This document shows, in pieces, positions 1-7,780 of a DNA stretch of 64,000 nucleotides. The notes beneath the pieces are model-generated. The model was not told the origin of the DNA. It did no database searches and saw only the letters and a list, made by a program, of their open reading frames with translations. The DNA is from Streptomyces adelaidensis. GTDB taxonomy: Bacteria > Actinomycetota > Actinomycetes > Streptomycetales > Streptomycetaceae. The stretch is from contig NZ_JAEMUX010000025.1 of NCBI RefSeq assembly GCF_016598475.1, positions 1 through 64,000 of the forward strand. The letters run 5' to 3'. Numbering within the stretch: position 1 is the first letter of the stretch; every line of letters begins with the position of its first letter. A program made the position numbers and the translations under genes.

Positions 1-208
1 CACCCCCGTCGACGCCCTCGCAGATTCGTTCCCTCAACTCGGCGCCCAGCCCCCACACCTGACGCATGGACAAACCTTCCGGCACACACGGAAGCCCAGT
101 CGATCAGTTGTACCAAAATTGCGATCGCGATCCCATGCACTTCTGGCCAAAGCTTGCCCCTCAGGGACACCCAGCCCCCACACACGACCCTTACGTCCAC
201 ATCAGGCA

Positions 209-570
209 CTCAACGTGCTGTTCTTCGAGCGCAAGCCGGCCCGGCCCAACCAGCAGTGGACCGAGAAGCTCTGGGTCTACGACTTCCGTACGGCCCAGCA
301 CTTCACCCTCAAGCAGAACCCGCTCACCCGGGCCCAGTTTGAGGACCGCTCCAAGCGTGTCGAGACCGAGTGGTTCAAGGCGTACTCGTACGAGGAACTG
401 GTCGCCCGCGGCAAGGCGGACGTCGACATCACCTGGCTGCGCGACCCCAGCCTCGACGACGCGGACAACCTGCCCGCGCCCGAGGTGCTGGCCGCCGAGA
501 TCGTCGAGGATCTTCAGGCCGCGCTGGGGGAGTTCGCGGAGACGTTGCAGCAGGCGAGGGGCATGGACAG
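209..570 (+). pseudogene. HsdM C-terminal remnant (type I restriction methylase)
   Basis: The frame reads like the C-terminal end of type I restriction-modification N6-adenine methylases: LNVLFFERKP, then a TEKLWVYD stretch, HFTLKQNPL and ITWLRDPSLDDAD, ending in an EIVEDLQAAL helix. About 400 residues that would carry the SAM-binding and NPPY catalytic motifs are missing upstream. The segment before position 200 shows no methylase sequence. The family normally has a few more residues between QFED and RSKRVET, so a small internal deletion is likely. The frame stays open past the expected C-terminus, so the original stop is also lost. No hsdS or hsdR is nearby. I read it as a non-functional fragment of a lost restriction locus. 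Confidence 0.65.
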
Positions 571-645
571 CATGGTGGGCGGGGGGCCCGGCCGAAGAGC
601 GGTGAGCAGGGCCCGCCGGGCCGACAGCGGCGCCACACGCGACAG

Positions 646-683
646 TGATGCCCCGCTACTCCTCGCGGAGTGGCGGGGCATCA
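646..683. terminator. Strong hairpin, probable terminator
   Basis: A 16-bp stem (TGATGCCCCGCTACTC pairing with GAGTGGCGGGGCATCA, one G-T wobble) closes a 6-nt loop. It lies between the hsdM remnant and the end of the minus-strand DUF397 gene, so it can terminate from either side. There is no U-run, as is usual in Streptomyces. Confidence 0.7.
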
Positions 684-783
684 CGTGGTCGGGTCAGACT
701 CACACGGGGAACTCGTCATGCTGGACGGCAGCGACGACCGACGGCCGGGCGCCGGGCTCGAAGGCGAGCGCCGGGCCGAGCGG

Positions 784-993
784 TCAGACAGAGCCGAACT
801 CCCCGGCCTTGACGCCCGCCACGAAGGACGAGAACGCGTCGGCGGGGACGTCCAGAACCGGACCGTTCGGGTTCTTGGAGTCACGGACGGGGACCAGGCC
901 GCGCGAGGCGACGAGGTTTCCGGCGGCCTCCAGGCAGGCGCCGCCGTTCTCGCTGTACGAGGACTTGAACCAACGGGGGGATTCGGTGGTCAC
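784..993 (-). CDS. DUF397 domain protein
   Basis: A 69-residue DUF397 protein. It shows the typical WFKSSYSENGGACLE start and ends in a VLDVPADAFSSFV segment. Such proteins are encoded directly after Scr1/WhiJ-type HTH regulators in Streptomyces and are thought to act as their small partners, in antitoxin-like or developmental switch pairs. Its GTG start overlaps the stop of the upstream regulator gene (GTGA), so the two are translationally coupled. No enzymatic residues are expected. Confidence 0.9.
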   Translation of the reverse strand: MTTESPRWFKSSYSENGGACLEAAGNLVASRGLVPVRDSKNPNGPVLDVPADAFSSFVAGVKAGEFGSV

Positions 994-1826
994 GGGGTGC
1001 CCTTTCGCAACTGGTTGATCACGGCCACGGATTCTGCCTGTGAGCAGGCTTCAGCCTGTAGTTGATGGTAGGCCGCCAGCAAGGGCAGGACGAACCTGCC
1101 GTCCCGTTCGAGATGGCCCCGGTGCGCGGACTCGGCGTACGACATGAGGGAGCGGTCCGCCATCGTCAGGATGTAGAGCGGCAGGCTGAGCGGTCGGCGC
1201 TCGCCCATGCTGAATGGGGCGATCTGGAGCACGGTGTTCGGCAGTTCAGCGAACTCGACCAGCCGTGCCAACTGAGCGTTCATGACGCCGGGTTCGCCGA
1301 TGGGTCGACGCAGACAGCTTTCGTCCAGGACCGCGAAGATCAGCGGTGCGGGCGTCCGGACGAGCGCGGTCTGCCGTTCCGCGACGAGCGTGACCCGCTC
1401 CTTTGCCTGCTCGGCGGTGATTGCCCCCCGCTTGACGGCGCTGTCGGCCACGATCGTTGCGTACTCCGGCGTCTGAAGCAGGCCAGGAATGACCCCCACC
1501 TCGTACAGCCGGATCTCCGCCGCACGCCTCTCGTGGTCGACGAACTGCGGGAAGCCCTCCAACAGGCTGCCGTGGCGGATCTCGCGCCACTGGCGCTCGA
1601 ACGTTCGCTCCGTATCTGCGATGCCGAAGGCGAGGTCCACACTGCGTGAGAAGCGCAAGGTCGGCATCTTGCGAGCAGTTTCCACGGCCGAGATATGCGA
1701 ACTGGCATACCCCACCCGCTCCGCCAGGTCCTCCTGCTTCCAGCCGCGCGCCTCCCGCTCGCTGCGCAAACGCGCACCGAAGGCGGCCTGAGGAGAGCTT
1801 TCCGGGTCCAACTCCTTGCGGTTCAA
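990..1826 (-). CDS. Scr1/WhiJ-family HTH transcriptional regulator
   Basis: This 278-residue regulator has an N-terminal XRE-type helix-turn-helix (about residues 16-70, with WKQEDLAERVGYASSHISAVE) and a C-terminal DUF5753-type sensing domain (about 90-270, with YEVGVIPGLLQTPEYA and the LQIAPFSMG segment). This is the arrangement of WhiJ/AbaA-associated regulators of development and secondary metabolism. It overlaps the DUF397 gene downstream and diverges from the small-gene chain at 1933. The TTG start is the only one that keeps the full N-terminus, but no clear Shine-Dalgarno site precedes it, so the start is uncertain. It probably regulates itself and the divergent genes. Confidence 0.88.
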   Translation of the reverse strand: MNRKELDPESSPQAAFGARLRSEREARGWKQEDLAERVGYASSHISAVETARKMPTLRFSRSVDLAFGIADTERTFERQWREIRHGSLLEGFPQFVDHERRAAEIRLYEVGVIPGLLQTPEYATIVADSAVKRGAITAEQAKERVTLVAERQTALVRTPAPLIFAVLDESCLRRPIGEPGVMNAQLARLVEFAELPNTVLQIAPFSMGERRPLSLPLYILTMADRSLMSYAESAHRGHLERDGRFVLPLLAAYHQLQAEACSQAESVAVINQLRKGTP

Positions 1827-1932
1827 AGAGCTTTCACCAATCTTCCGTTCCTGTCTGACACGTTGATTGCTTCCCCGCAGTGGGCCACGCTGAACCCGCT
1901 TGGTAGTGGAGTCGCTACGGAGAGGAATGGTC

Positions 1933-2118
1933 GTGTCCGATCAGGAGACAGCCCGCGCGGCACCGGCTGACGGCGTGGAGGAACTGGAAGCACTCGCACA
2001 TGCCGGTGGCTTCTGGCGACTCGCCCCGATGTGGGTTCCACGCACCGGATACGCGTCACCAACCCCTGAGCTGCTGCGGGTAGTTGAGGCAGGGCTCCAG
2101 AGGAGGCCGTGGGGATGA
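1933..2118 (+). CDS. Small hypothetical protein, first of a five-gene chain
   Basis: A 61-residue acidic protein that I cannot assign to a named family. It contains FWRLAPMWVP and LRVVEAGLQRR. The GTG start is chosen because GGAGAGGA lies 6-7 nt upstream. An in-frame ATG two codons earlier sits inside that ribosome-binding site. Its end overlaps the next start as ATGA. Small proteins of this kind often sit beside Scr1/DUF397 regulators in Streptomyces; their function is unknown. Confidence 0.6.
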   Translation: MSDQETARAAPADGVEELEALAHAGGFWRLAPMWVPRTGYASPTPELLRVVEAGLQRRPWG

Positions 2119-2342
2119 CCAGCGAGACGACGGCGACGACTCCGGCCCTTCGCGCACCGGCACTCCGCGCACCGGCCCTTGAGCCCGTTCCCGTGGACGG
2201 CTGCCCCGTCTGCACTGCCGCCGTGACGAAGAGGGAAGCGGCTCGACGGCTGGGCGGTGTCGTAAGCCTCCGGAGCACCAACGACGTAATCAGTCAGCAT
2301 CCGCACCGCCGGGCGACGGACGCGAAGGAGGTGGCGGCGTGA
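2115..2342 (+). CDS. Small hypothetical protein with CxxC motif
   Basis: A 75-residue protein with an Ala/Pro-rich N-terminus built from a repeated ALRAP unit and a single CPVC motif near residue 30, followed by a basic segment. ATG at 2115 is preferred over GTG at 2109 because AGGAGG at 2101 has the better spacing. It overlaps both neighbours by 4 nt. I do not recognise the family; one CxxC could bind metal only as a dimer or act in redox. Confidence 0.5.
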   Translation: MTSETTATTPALRAPALRAPALEPVPVDGCPVCTAAVTKREAARRLGGVVSLRSTNDVISQHPHRRATDAKEVAA

Positions 2343-2575
2343 ACGCCTTCGAGGCGAACGCGGAGCCCGCGTACGTGCCCGGCCTGGGGGACTGGACCAC
2401 CGATGCCCGTACGGGCCGCGTGGGTTCCGTCGTGAGTTGGGACGGCTCGACACTGACCCTGAGAGCGTCCGACGGTGAGGAGTGGGACACGGCGGAGTTC
2501 CGCCGGCCGACCACCCGTGAGCTTCTGGTGCCTCGGGTGGCTGAGACCAACCGCCGTACCCGCCGAGGGCTGTGA
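2339..2575 (+). CDS. Small hypothetical protein
   Basis: A 78-residue protein with a GDWTTDARTGRVGSVVSW core and a VSWDGSTLTLRASDGEEWD beta-rich stretch. It resembles the small SH3-like 'DARTGRVG' proteins common in Streptomyces accessory regions. AAGGAGG lies 7 nt before the GTG start. The start overlaps the upstream stop (GTGA) and the next gene begins 1 nt after its stop, so the chain looks cotranscribed. Function unknown. Confidence 0.6.
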   Translation: MNAFEANAEPAYVPGLGDWTTDARTGRVGSVVSWDGSTLTLRASDGEEWDTAEFRRPTTRELLVPRVAETNRRTRRGL

Positions 2576-2576
2576 G

Positions 2577-2768
2577 GTGGCGACGGCACCGGAGGGGACA
2601 GTCGAACGGTTCGCGGGCACCCCGTACGAGGGCAGCCCTACAGGGTGGTGGACGGAGTACGGAGGGGTGTTGGACGTGGCCTCCGGCGTCGTCCACCTCC
2701 CCGGGCCGGACTGTTCGGCGTGCCGATTCCCGGAGTGCGAGCGATGCCGAGGAAGGACGGAGCGATGA
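2577..2768 (+). CDS. Small cysteine-rich hypothetical protein
   Basis: A 63-residue protein starting with GTG one base after the preceding stop. Its C-terminus has four cysteines in a CSACRFPECERC pattern, which could form a zinc knuckle. Its stop overlaps the next gene (ATGA). I do not recognise a family. Confidence 0.5.
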   Translation: MATAPEGTVERFAGTPYEGSPTGWWTEYGGVLDVASGVVHLPGPDCSACRFPECERCRGRTER

Positions 2769-3046
2769 GAACAGCCGTAGGAGTACGGCAGCGACCGGTC
2801 CGAAGAGCGCGAGCGGAGGCGGACGGACTCAGGGTCGGTCAGATCGTCTACGACCGGCACTACGACATGCCCGCGAGGATCACGGGCATTCAGGGCACGG
2901 TGGTCTTCCTTGCCCGTCCCACCGGCCTTGAGTGGCGTTCACACACGGTCGCGGTTCGAGCGGCCACGGCGTGGGAACAGCGACAACTGGCGGCCCTTGC
3001 CAAGCTTCACACGCAGCGCCAACGGGGTCTCGGCGTTCCCGCCTGA
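2765..3046 (+). CDS. Small basic hypothetical protein
   Basis: A 93-residue basic protein beginning with an Arg-rich segment, then LRVGQIVYDRHYDMPARITGIQGTVVFLARP, a short beta-barrel-like pattern similar to the 2339 gene. It is the last gene of the overlapping chain and is convergent with the HTH/TPR regulator at 3077, with 30 nt between them. The start is set by the ATGA overlap with the upstream gene. Function unknown; a nucleic-acid-binding role is only a guess from its charge. Confidence 0.55.
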   Translation: MRTAVGVRQRPVRRARAEADGLRVGQIVYDRHYDMPARITGIQGTVVFLARPTGLEWRSHTVAVRAATAWEQRQLAALAKLHTQRQRGLGVPA

Positions 3047-3076
3047 ACTCACGCCCCTGCCCTCGACGGCCGGCGC

Positions 3077-4372
3077 TCAGCTGCGAAGGCCAGTTGCCAC
3101 AGCCAGCTCGCGGACGCCGCTCACGCGTGGGTGCCGTGTGGACAGGTCGCGGACGATGTGCCGGATGGCTGGGCGGTCTCGGACTTCTCCGGGGGAGACG
3201 CGCAGGGCGGAAAGCAGCTCGTGGGCCGTCTGCTCCGGCTTGCCCCACTGCCACCACGCACGGCCGAGATCGGTATGCATCCGTCCCTTGCGCTCGGCGG
3301 TGGGGAACAGGTCCGGATGCAACCCCCGCCCGGCCTGGATGGCGGCCCCGGCGTCACCCAGAGCCCAGTGAACGCCGACCTCGTAGAGGTCGACGGCTGC
3401 CGGGGTGATGGGGAACAGGCGTCCCGCCGGGGCTTGCCGCGGGAGACTGCGCGCGGCCTGGGACGCTTCACGGATCATGGCCAGAGCCTGCTCCCGGTCA
3501 CCAGCGCGCGCAGCCGTGTACGCCGTGGTGCACAGCATCTGTGCGTAGGCCGCCGACTGCGCGGGAGTCCTCAGCCCCGTGGCCTCGACCTGGGCGGCAG
3601 CGCTCAGGATCAGGCGCTGAGCGGCTCCGGGCTGGTCCTGGTGGCGCAGGACGATACTCAGTTCCCGGGCGGCAGCGGCGGCGGCCAGTGGGGAGCCGGA
3701 GAGTTCCGCATAGACGGTGGCGCGGTCCGTGGTGAGGCGGGCCCGGTCGTAGCGGCCGATCTTGACGAGGAGCTGGGCGGCAAGGCTGTAGCACGATGAG
3801 AGCCGGGCGTGTGCGAGGTCCGTCCGGGACCGGGCGGCCTCGTGGGCGTCGGCGAGGAGCCCGGGTAGCACTTCGAGAAGGTCAGTGTGCCTGCCCGCGT
3901 CGAAGAGAGACCGTGCCTGCGTAAGGCGGGTATCGAGGGGTACGGCCGAGCCGGTCGGGGCAGGCGTGATCGCCAAGGCGTCGTCCACGCCGACGAGGAG
4001 CTGGGCGGGGGCCGTCAGCCCGGCGGCCGCGAGCAGTGTCCGGCGGCGCATGGGGTCCTCCTTGACGCAACGTGGACCATCGGCCGCCACTCTAGTGGCA
4101 TGGAGCATGCCCAATCCGAGTGCCGCTCCTAAGACCTGAGGTGGCACGCCGACCTCTTGGGCTGCCCGGCGCAGGAGGTGTAGGTCAGCTGTTCGGCTGC
4201 CCCGTTGTTCCATTCGGGAGACGGTAGAGGCGGAGCAGCCAAGACGCGCCCCAAGGTCGGCTTGCCGCCATCCCCGCCCGACCCGGCCCATGCGGATGAG
4301 TCCTCCGGGGTCTTGGTGGTCCACGAGCGTACGGGCCTGAGCGGAACTCCACAGCGGGTCCACGGTGCGCAT
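3077..4372 (-). CDS. XRE-family HTH regulator with TPR-like C-terminal domain
   Basis: A 431-residue protein with an N-terminal XRE helix-turn-helix (about residues 28-80, WRQADLGARLGCSASTVSRMEQR), a linker with MRRRTLLAAAGLTAPAQLL near 110 that resembles a signal anchor, and a helical tetratricopeptide-type region to the end. This architecture is common in Streptomyces regulators near RiPP and lantibiotic genes, with the TPR part thought to sense a ligand or peptide. It diverges from the 4565 gene across a 192-nt region that should hold both promoters. The start is placed before the HTH; the upstream open frame is antisense to the neighbour. Confidence 0.85.
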   Translation of the reverse strand: MRTVDPLWSSAQARTLVDHQDPGGLIRMGRVGRGWRQADLGARLGCSASTVSRMEQRGSRTADLHLLRRAAQEVGVPPQVLGAALGLGMLHATRVAADGPRCVKEDPMRRRTLLAAAGLTAPAQLLVGVDDALAITPAPTGSAVPLDTRLTQARSLFDAGRHTDLLEVLPGLLADAHEAARSRTDLAHARLSSCYSLAAQLLVKIGRYDRARLTTDRATVYAELSGSPLAAAAAARELSIVLRHQDQPGAAQRLILSAAAQVEATGLRTPAQSAAYAQMLCTTAYTAARAGDREQALAMIREASQAARSLPRQAPAGRLFPITPAAVDLYEVGVHWALGDAGAAIQAGRGLHPDLFPTAERKGRMHTDLGRAWWQWGKPEQTAHELLSALRVSPGEVRDRPAIRHIVRDLSTRHPRVSGVRELAVATGLRS

Positions 4373-4564
4373 CGCGCCTCCCACTGGCCAGGGGCCGGGC
4401 CCATCCACGGTAGCCAGTCGGGGAGGGCGCGTCGACGGCGTGTGCAGCATCTGCAAACGGTGTGCGCGGCAGGGCAGTTGACCACTGCACGCTGTCGGCT
4501 GGTGGTGTCGTTCCACTACGGCCCGCTCGGAGCGGCGGGCTCCGACGAAGCCACGGAGGGCAAT

Positions 4565-5005
4565 ATGACGGCAGCAGTGGACACCAAGGTTCGAGACCCT
4601 CGGGATTACGTGAAGCGGGAGGTGTGGGCCCGGGAGATCCAGCTCCTGATGCGTGACCACCCGGTGGACGAGGTGATGGCCGACCGGCTGTTCGGGGCGG
4701 CAGTCTCGTACCTGATCACGGCCATGGAGAAGTGGGGCCAGGGCCTGGAGATGTGCTGTGGCCGCCTGGTCGACATGGCGGTGCACGTCTTCATCCTCGA
4801 CACCAAGAACTACCGCGAGTTCTGCGAGGAGCACTTCGACGGCAGGTTCCTGGAGCACATTCCCGAGATCGAGTTCAAGTACGACGGCTCCGTGGAGCGC
4901 ACGGCGCAGATCATCGCCGACGCGGGCTTCGGCGTGGACTGGAAGCTCTGGGAGCGCGACTACGGCGCATGCGGTCCATGCAGTCCGGGGGCGGACTGCC
5001 ACTGA
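4565..5005 (+). CDS. Conserved hypothetical protein
   Basis: A 146-residue protein with no signal peptide or membrane segment. It has a helical N-terminal half (DYVKREVWAREIQLLMRDHPVDEVMADRLFG), a central MAVHVFILDTKNYREFCEEHF segment, and a Cys-rich tail CGPCSPGADCH. The CxxC...CH ending could bind a metal. Close relatives are frequent in Streptomyces, but I cannot name a function. ATG follows GGAGGGCAAT with suitable spacing. It is divergent from the HTH/TPR regulator, which may control it. Confidence 0.6.
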   Translation: MTAAVDTKVRDPRDYVKREVWAREIQLLMRDHPVDEVMADRLFGAAVSYLITAMEKWGQGLEMCCGRLVDMAVHVFILDTKNYREFCEEHFDGRFLEHIPEIEFKYDGSVERTAQIIADAGFGVDWKLWERDYGACGPCSPGADCH

Positions 5006-5161
5006 CCTGAACCGGTCGGGCCCGGGGGCGTCTTGAGCGCTCCCGCGCCCTTCAGGTGCGCATCCGGGCGAGGTGGCGTCATTTCCCTGCGTGTGGGAGG
5101 ACGGCTGGATACGGTGTCCAGCTCAAGGGACACCGGTCACTCCATCCTCCCGAGGAGTTCC

Positions 5162-5836
5162 ATGCCTCACGCGCCCACGACACCGGCCGAATACTGGGAC
5201 AAGTACAAGCCTCACAAGGGCGAGGGGCCCCAGTCGGCTCCGTCGGCCGAGCGCTTCGACTGGACGCAGTACCCCGGCCACGGCCCCGGCGCCGAAGTCC
5301 TCGGCACTCCCCGCCGCGCGCTGGAGCTCGGGCCGGCTGAGGGCAAGGAGGCTGCCCACCTGGCCCGTCAGGGTGTCGAAGTGACCGGCGTCGACTTCTC
5401 CCCCGTCCAGGTGGCACGTGCCCGTTCCTGGTGGAAGGACACCCCTGGACTGTCGTTCGTCCACGATGAGGTGTGCAGGTACCTGTCGTCCACGCCCACG
5501 GAGTACGACGCGGTCTATTCGGTGTGGGGGGCCGTCTGGTTCACAGACCCCGAGGACCTGTTCCCGTGTGTCTTCGAACGGCTGTCCCCCGGCGGGGTCT
5601 TCGCCTTCTCGCAGGCCGCACCGGTCGTCGGTTCCCACGGACCTCAGCCGATGCGGGGGAAGTGGCTCGAAGGGCGGCACCGGGAGCTGACGGTACTTCG
5701 CTGGCAGTACGCCCCGCAGACGTGGGCGGACATCCTCAAGCGGCACGGCTTCACCGACATTGACGCCCATCTCCTCAGTGCTCCGGAACCGGGGAGCCCG
5801 GGCACACTCATGGTGCGCGGCCAGGCTCCTGCGTAG
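5162..5836 (+). CDS. Class I SAM-dependent methyltransferase
   Basis: A 224-residue methyltransferase. Motif I reads RALELGPAEGKEAAHLARQG (residues about 53-72), followed by VTGVDFSPVQVARA for motif II and an LSPGGVFAFSQ motif near 160. The fold is that of Methyltransf_11/25 proteins; the substrate is not predictable. GAGGAG lies 6 nt before ATG, which decides the start over an upstream open frame. Similar genes are often found in Streptomyces genomic islands. Confidence 0.85.
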   Translation: MPHAPTTPAEYWDKYKPHKGEGPQSAPSAERFDWTQYPGHGPGAEVLGTPRRALELGPAEGKEAAHLARQGVEVTGVDFSPVQVARARSWWKDTPGLSFVHDEVCRYLSSTPTEYDAVYSVWGAVWFTDPEDLFPCVFERLSPGGVFAFSQAAPVVGSHGPQPMRGKWLEGRHRELTVLRWQYAPQTWADILKRHGFTDIDAHLLSAPEPGSPGTLMVRGQAPA

Positions 5837-6239
5837 CGCGCCCGCACGCATTTCCGAGGAGGGGCGCTCGCTGGAACCGTTCGGTGGCCGCCGGGCACTT
5901 TGTTGTCGTACGGGGCGCCGCCCGAAGCCGGGCTGGTCGGCTGAGGGGATGGTCCCGCGCGCACCGGAGCCCGGAAACACGGGACCCGGTGGGGCGTGCG
6001 TCGGGGGTGCGGGCGGTAAAGAAGTAAGAACTCTTGGGAGAGAAACCCTCCAAACCAAACCAAACCCCGTGTTCGTCACTCGGGGGAGTGAACTGTCCCA
6101 AGTCGGCTGGCGTGGGGGTGGGTTGGGCGGGCAGGCTCGGGGCTCGGACAACCGTCAACCGCAGACATGCGACGGCCCTCGCCGGGAGTGCAATCCCAGT
6201 GCGAGGGCCTGACCACCGAGGAGAAGTAGGGCTTCCCTC
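5837..6239. other. Intergenic region before the HTH gene
   Basis: No gene is visible. The region holds a short pentameric CCAAA run near 6045-6065, a small CACTC/GAGTG hairpin at 6077-6090 and the larger hairpin described at 6174. It presumably contains the promoter of the gene at 6240. Confidence 0.4.
6174..6209 (+). promoter_or_regulatory. Hairpin in the 5' leader of the HTH gene
   Basis: GGCCCTCGC pairs with GCGAGGGCC around an inner GGGA/TCCC hairpin. The structure ends 31 nt before the ATG at 6240 and just ahead of its GAGGAGAAG ribosome-binding region. It could be a leader control element or a terminator that is read through. Confidence 0.45.
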
Positions 6240-7367
6240 ATGGCTGAGACCAAGCCTAGTGGCGCCGTGCGCCCGCAGTCCCGTATCCGGCAAAGTGCCA
6301 CCCGTTCCGGTGTCACTCACGTCAAGGAGTACCAGCCCGACCGGTACACGATCATCGGCAATCACCTCGCCCAGCATCGTGAGCTGTCGCTGACCGCCAT
6401 CGGGCTCGGTACCTACATTCTGTCGCTGCCCCAGGGGGCCTCCGCCGACATCCGCACCCTTGCCGAGCGGTTCACCGAGGGAAGGGACCGGATCGCCTTC
6501 GCCCTGCGGGAGTTGGAGGCGCACGGTTACGTCGAGCGGGTGCGGGAGCGGGTCGACGGTGGGCGCGTGGTCACGCGGACGTACGCGTACAACGCTCCGG
6601 CGCTCACGCGTGCCCGTGGGGTGATGGGGGAGAGGGCGGGGGCGGTCGCTGTCGCCGCTCCGGTGGACGCCGTGCCCGTACGGCCGGTGGTCGAGGAGGT
6701 GCCCGTCGAGGTCGTGGTGGCCGACGGGGAGCCTGTTGAAGGCGGTCCCGGCGCCGTTGATTCCGTCGTACCGCCTGCCGCGGAGGACGTCGACCCCGAG
6801 TCGTCGGAACGCGGTGAGCACCACGACAAGGCTGTCGCCCTGCTCGTGGGGCTGCGTCGGACCGATGACCGGTTCACGCTCTCGCAGAAGGATGTGCGCC
6901 GTCTCGCCCCGGTCGTCGTCGCCTGGTTCGACAACGGGGCCAGTCAGGCGGCCGTGCATCACGCCATGACGGCCGATCTTCCCGTGCCTCTCAAGAATCC
7001 GGCACGGTTCCTCGCCTACCGGCTGAGTGAACTGCTGCCACCGCCGTTGCCGGTCCTGCCGGAAGTCTCCGAGGGGCGGGCCGCAGAGGGCGAACCGGCC
7101 CCGTGGTACCGGATGGTGGACTGCGCGGGCGGCTGCAATCGGGCCTTCCGCAGGCCCGAGGGGACCTGGTGCCGAGATTGCCGCGCCGAACGCGAGCGAC
7201 GTACTGCGGGGGTCGCGGGGGCTGTGGGGGCTGTGGGGCAGCAGGGCCCGAATTCGTCCGTACCGTCCGTACCGTCCGTCCCGTCTGAGCCGTCCGTACC
7301 GTCTGAGTCGTCTGAGTCGGATTCGGGGCGGATTGATCCACCCGGCCTCCCGAGGAGCGCAGCATGA
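6240..7367 (+). CDS. Winged-helix HTH DNA-binding protein with repeat tail
   Basis: A 375-residue protein. Residues about 45-115 form a winged helix (LSLTAIGLGTYILSLPQG, then LAERFTEGRDRIAFALRELEAHGYVERV) like phage and plasmid replication-associated HTH proteins. A Val/Pro/Glu-rich linker and a second helical domain (about 195-270) follow. A zinc-ribbon-like stretch CAGGCNRAF...WCRDCRAER lies near 295-325, and the tail is Ser/Pro-rich PSVPSV repeats encoded by a CCGTCCGTA tandem repeat at about 7255-7320. Such proteins are widespread in Streptomyces as predicted transcriptional or replication factors. The next gene overlaps by 4 nt. Confidence 0.7.
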   Translation: MAETKPSGAVRPQSRIRQSATRSGVTHVKEYQPDRYTIIGNHLAQHRELSLTAIGLGTYILSLPQGASADIRTLAERFTEGRDRIAFALRELEAHGYVERVRERVDGGRVVTRTYAYNAPALTRARGVMGERAGAVAVAAPVDAVPVRPVVEEVPVEVVVADGEPVEGGPGAVDSVVPPAAEDVDPESSERGEHHDKAVALLVGLRRTDDRFTLSQKDVRRLAPVVVAWFDNGASQAAVHHAMTADLPVPLKNPARFLAYRLSELLPPPLPVLPEVSEGRAAEGEPAPWYRMVDCAGGCNRAFRRPEGTWCRDCRAERERRTAGVAGAVGAVGQQGPNSSVPSVPSVPSEPSVPSESSESDSGRIDPPGLPRSAA

Positions 7368-7714
7368 CCGACCACACGATCCACGCCACCTATGTGCAGG
7401 TGTACAACGCCCTGCGCGATGCGTCGGCCACCCTGGAGTACCTGAAGCAGGAAGGGGTGGAGGAAGGTGTGGAACCTCATGCCGGGGCCGCGATGTGGGG
7501 TGTCCGGTTCGCCGCCGCCGTCCTCTACCCGCTGCTGCCCTGTCAGCCGGGGCCGCCCGTCGACTACGACCCGCAGAAGTTGTTGGACCTGGCCGCGCAC
7601 TGGCGGGACGCCGCGTTCGATCTCGGTGAGTTCGCGCCGGAGCCCGTGCTGCGGGTCGTCCGGGAAGAAGAAGGGGGCGCCCGCGTTCCAGGGAGTGGAG
7701 TTCAGGGGGCGTAG
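7364..7714 (+). CDS. Conserved hypothetical protein coupled to the HTH gene
   Basis: A 116-residue protein, mostly helical, with YVQVYNALRDASATLEYLKQEGV at the N-terminus and LLDLAAHWRDAAFDLGEF near 75-90. Its ATG overlaps the TGA of the HTH gene, so the two are coupled and probably act together. I see no catalytic motif and no membrane segment. Family not recognised. Confidence 0.6.
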   Translation: MTDHTIHATYVQVYNALRDASATLEYLKQEGVEEGVEPHAGAAMWGVRFAAAVLYPLLPCQPGPPVDYDPQKLLDLAAHWRDAAFDLGEFAPEPVLRVVREEEGGARVPGSGVQGA

Positions 7715-7780
7715 GACGGGTGCGGGGCTGCCGACGGGCCGTCGGCAAAGGGGGTCCCGGGGCGGGCGTAGCGTAGGTGC

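Noticed and set aside
1-7700. Prophage or integrative element
   Set aside because: The small genes and HTH proteins look accessory, but I found no integrase, excisionase, structural or transfer gene and no attachment repeats.
5808-7748. Long minus-strand open frame (646 codons) across the HTH gene
   Set aside because: It is antisense to three well-supported plus-strand genes, is Arg/Pro-rich without a domain, and reflects third-position GC bias.
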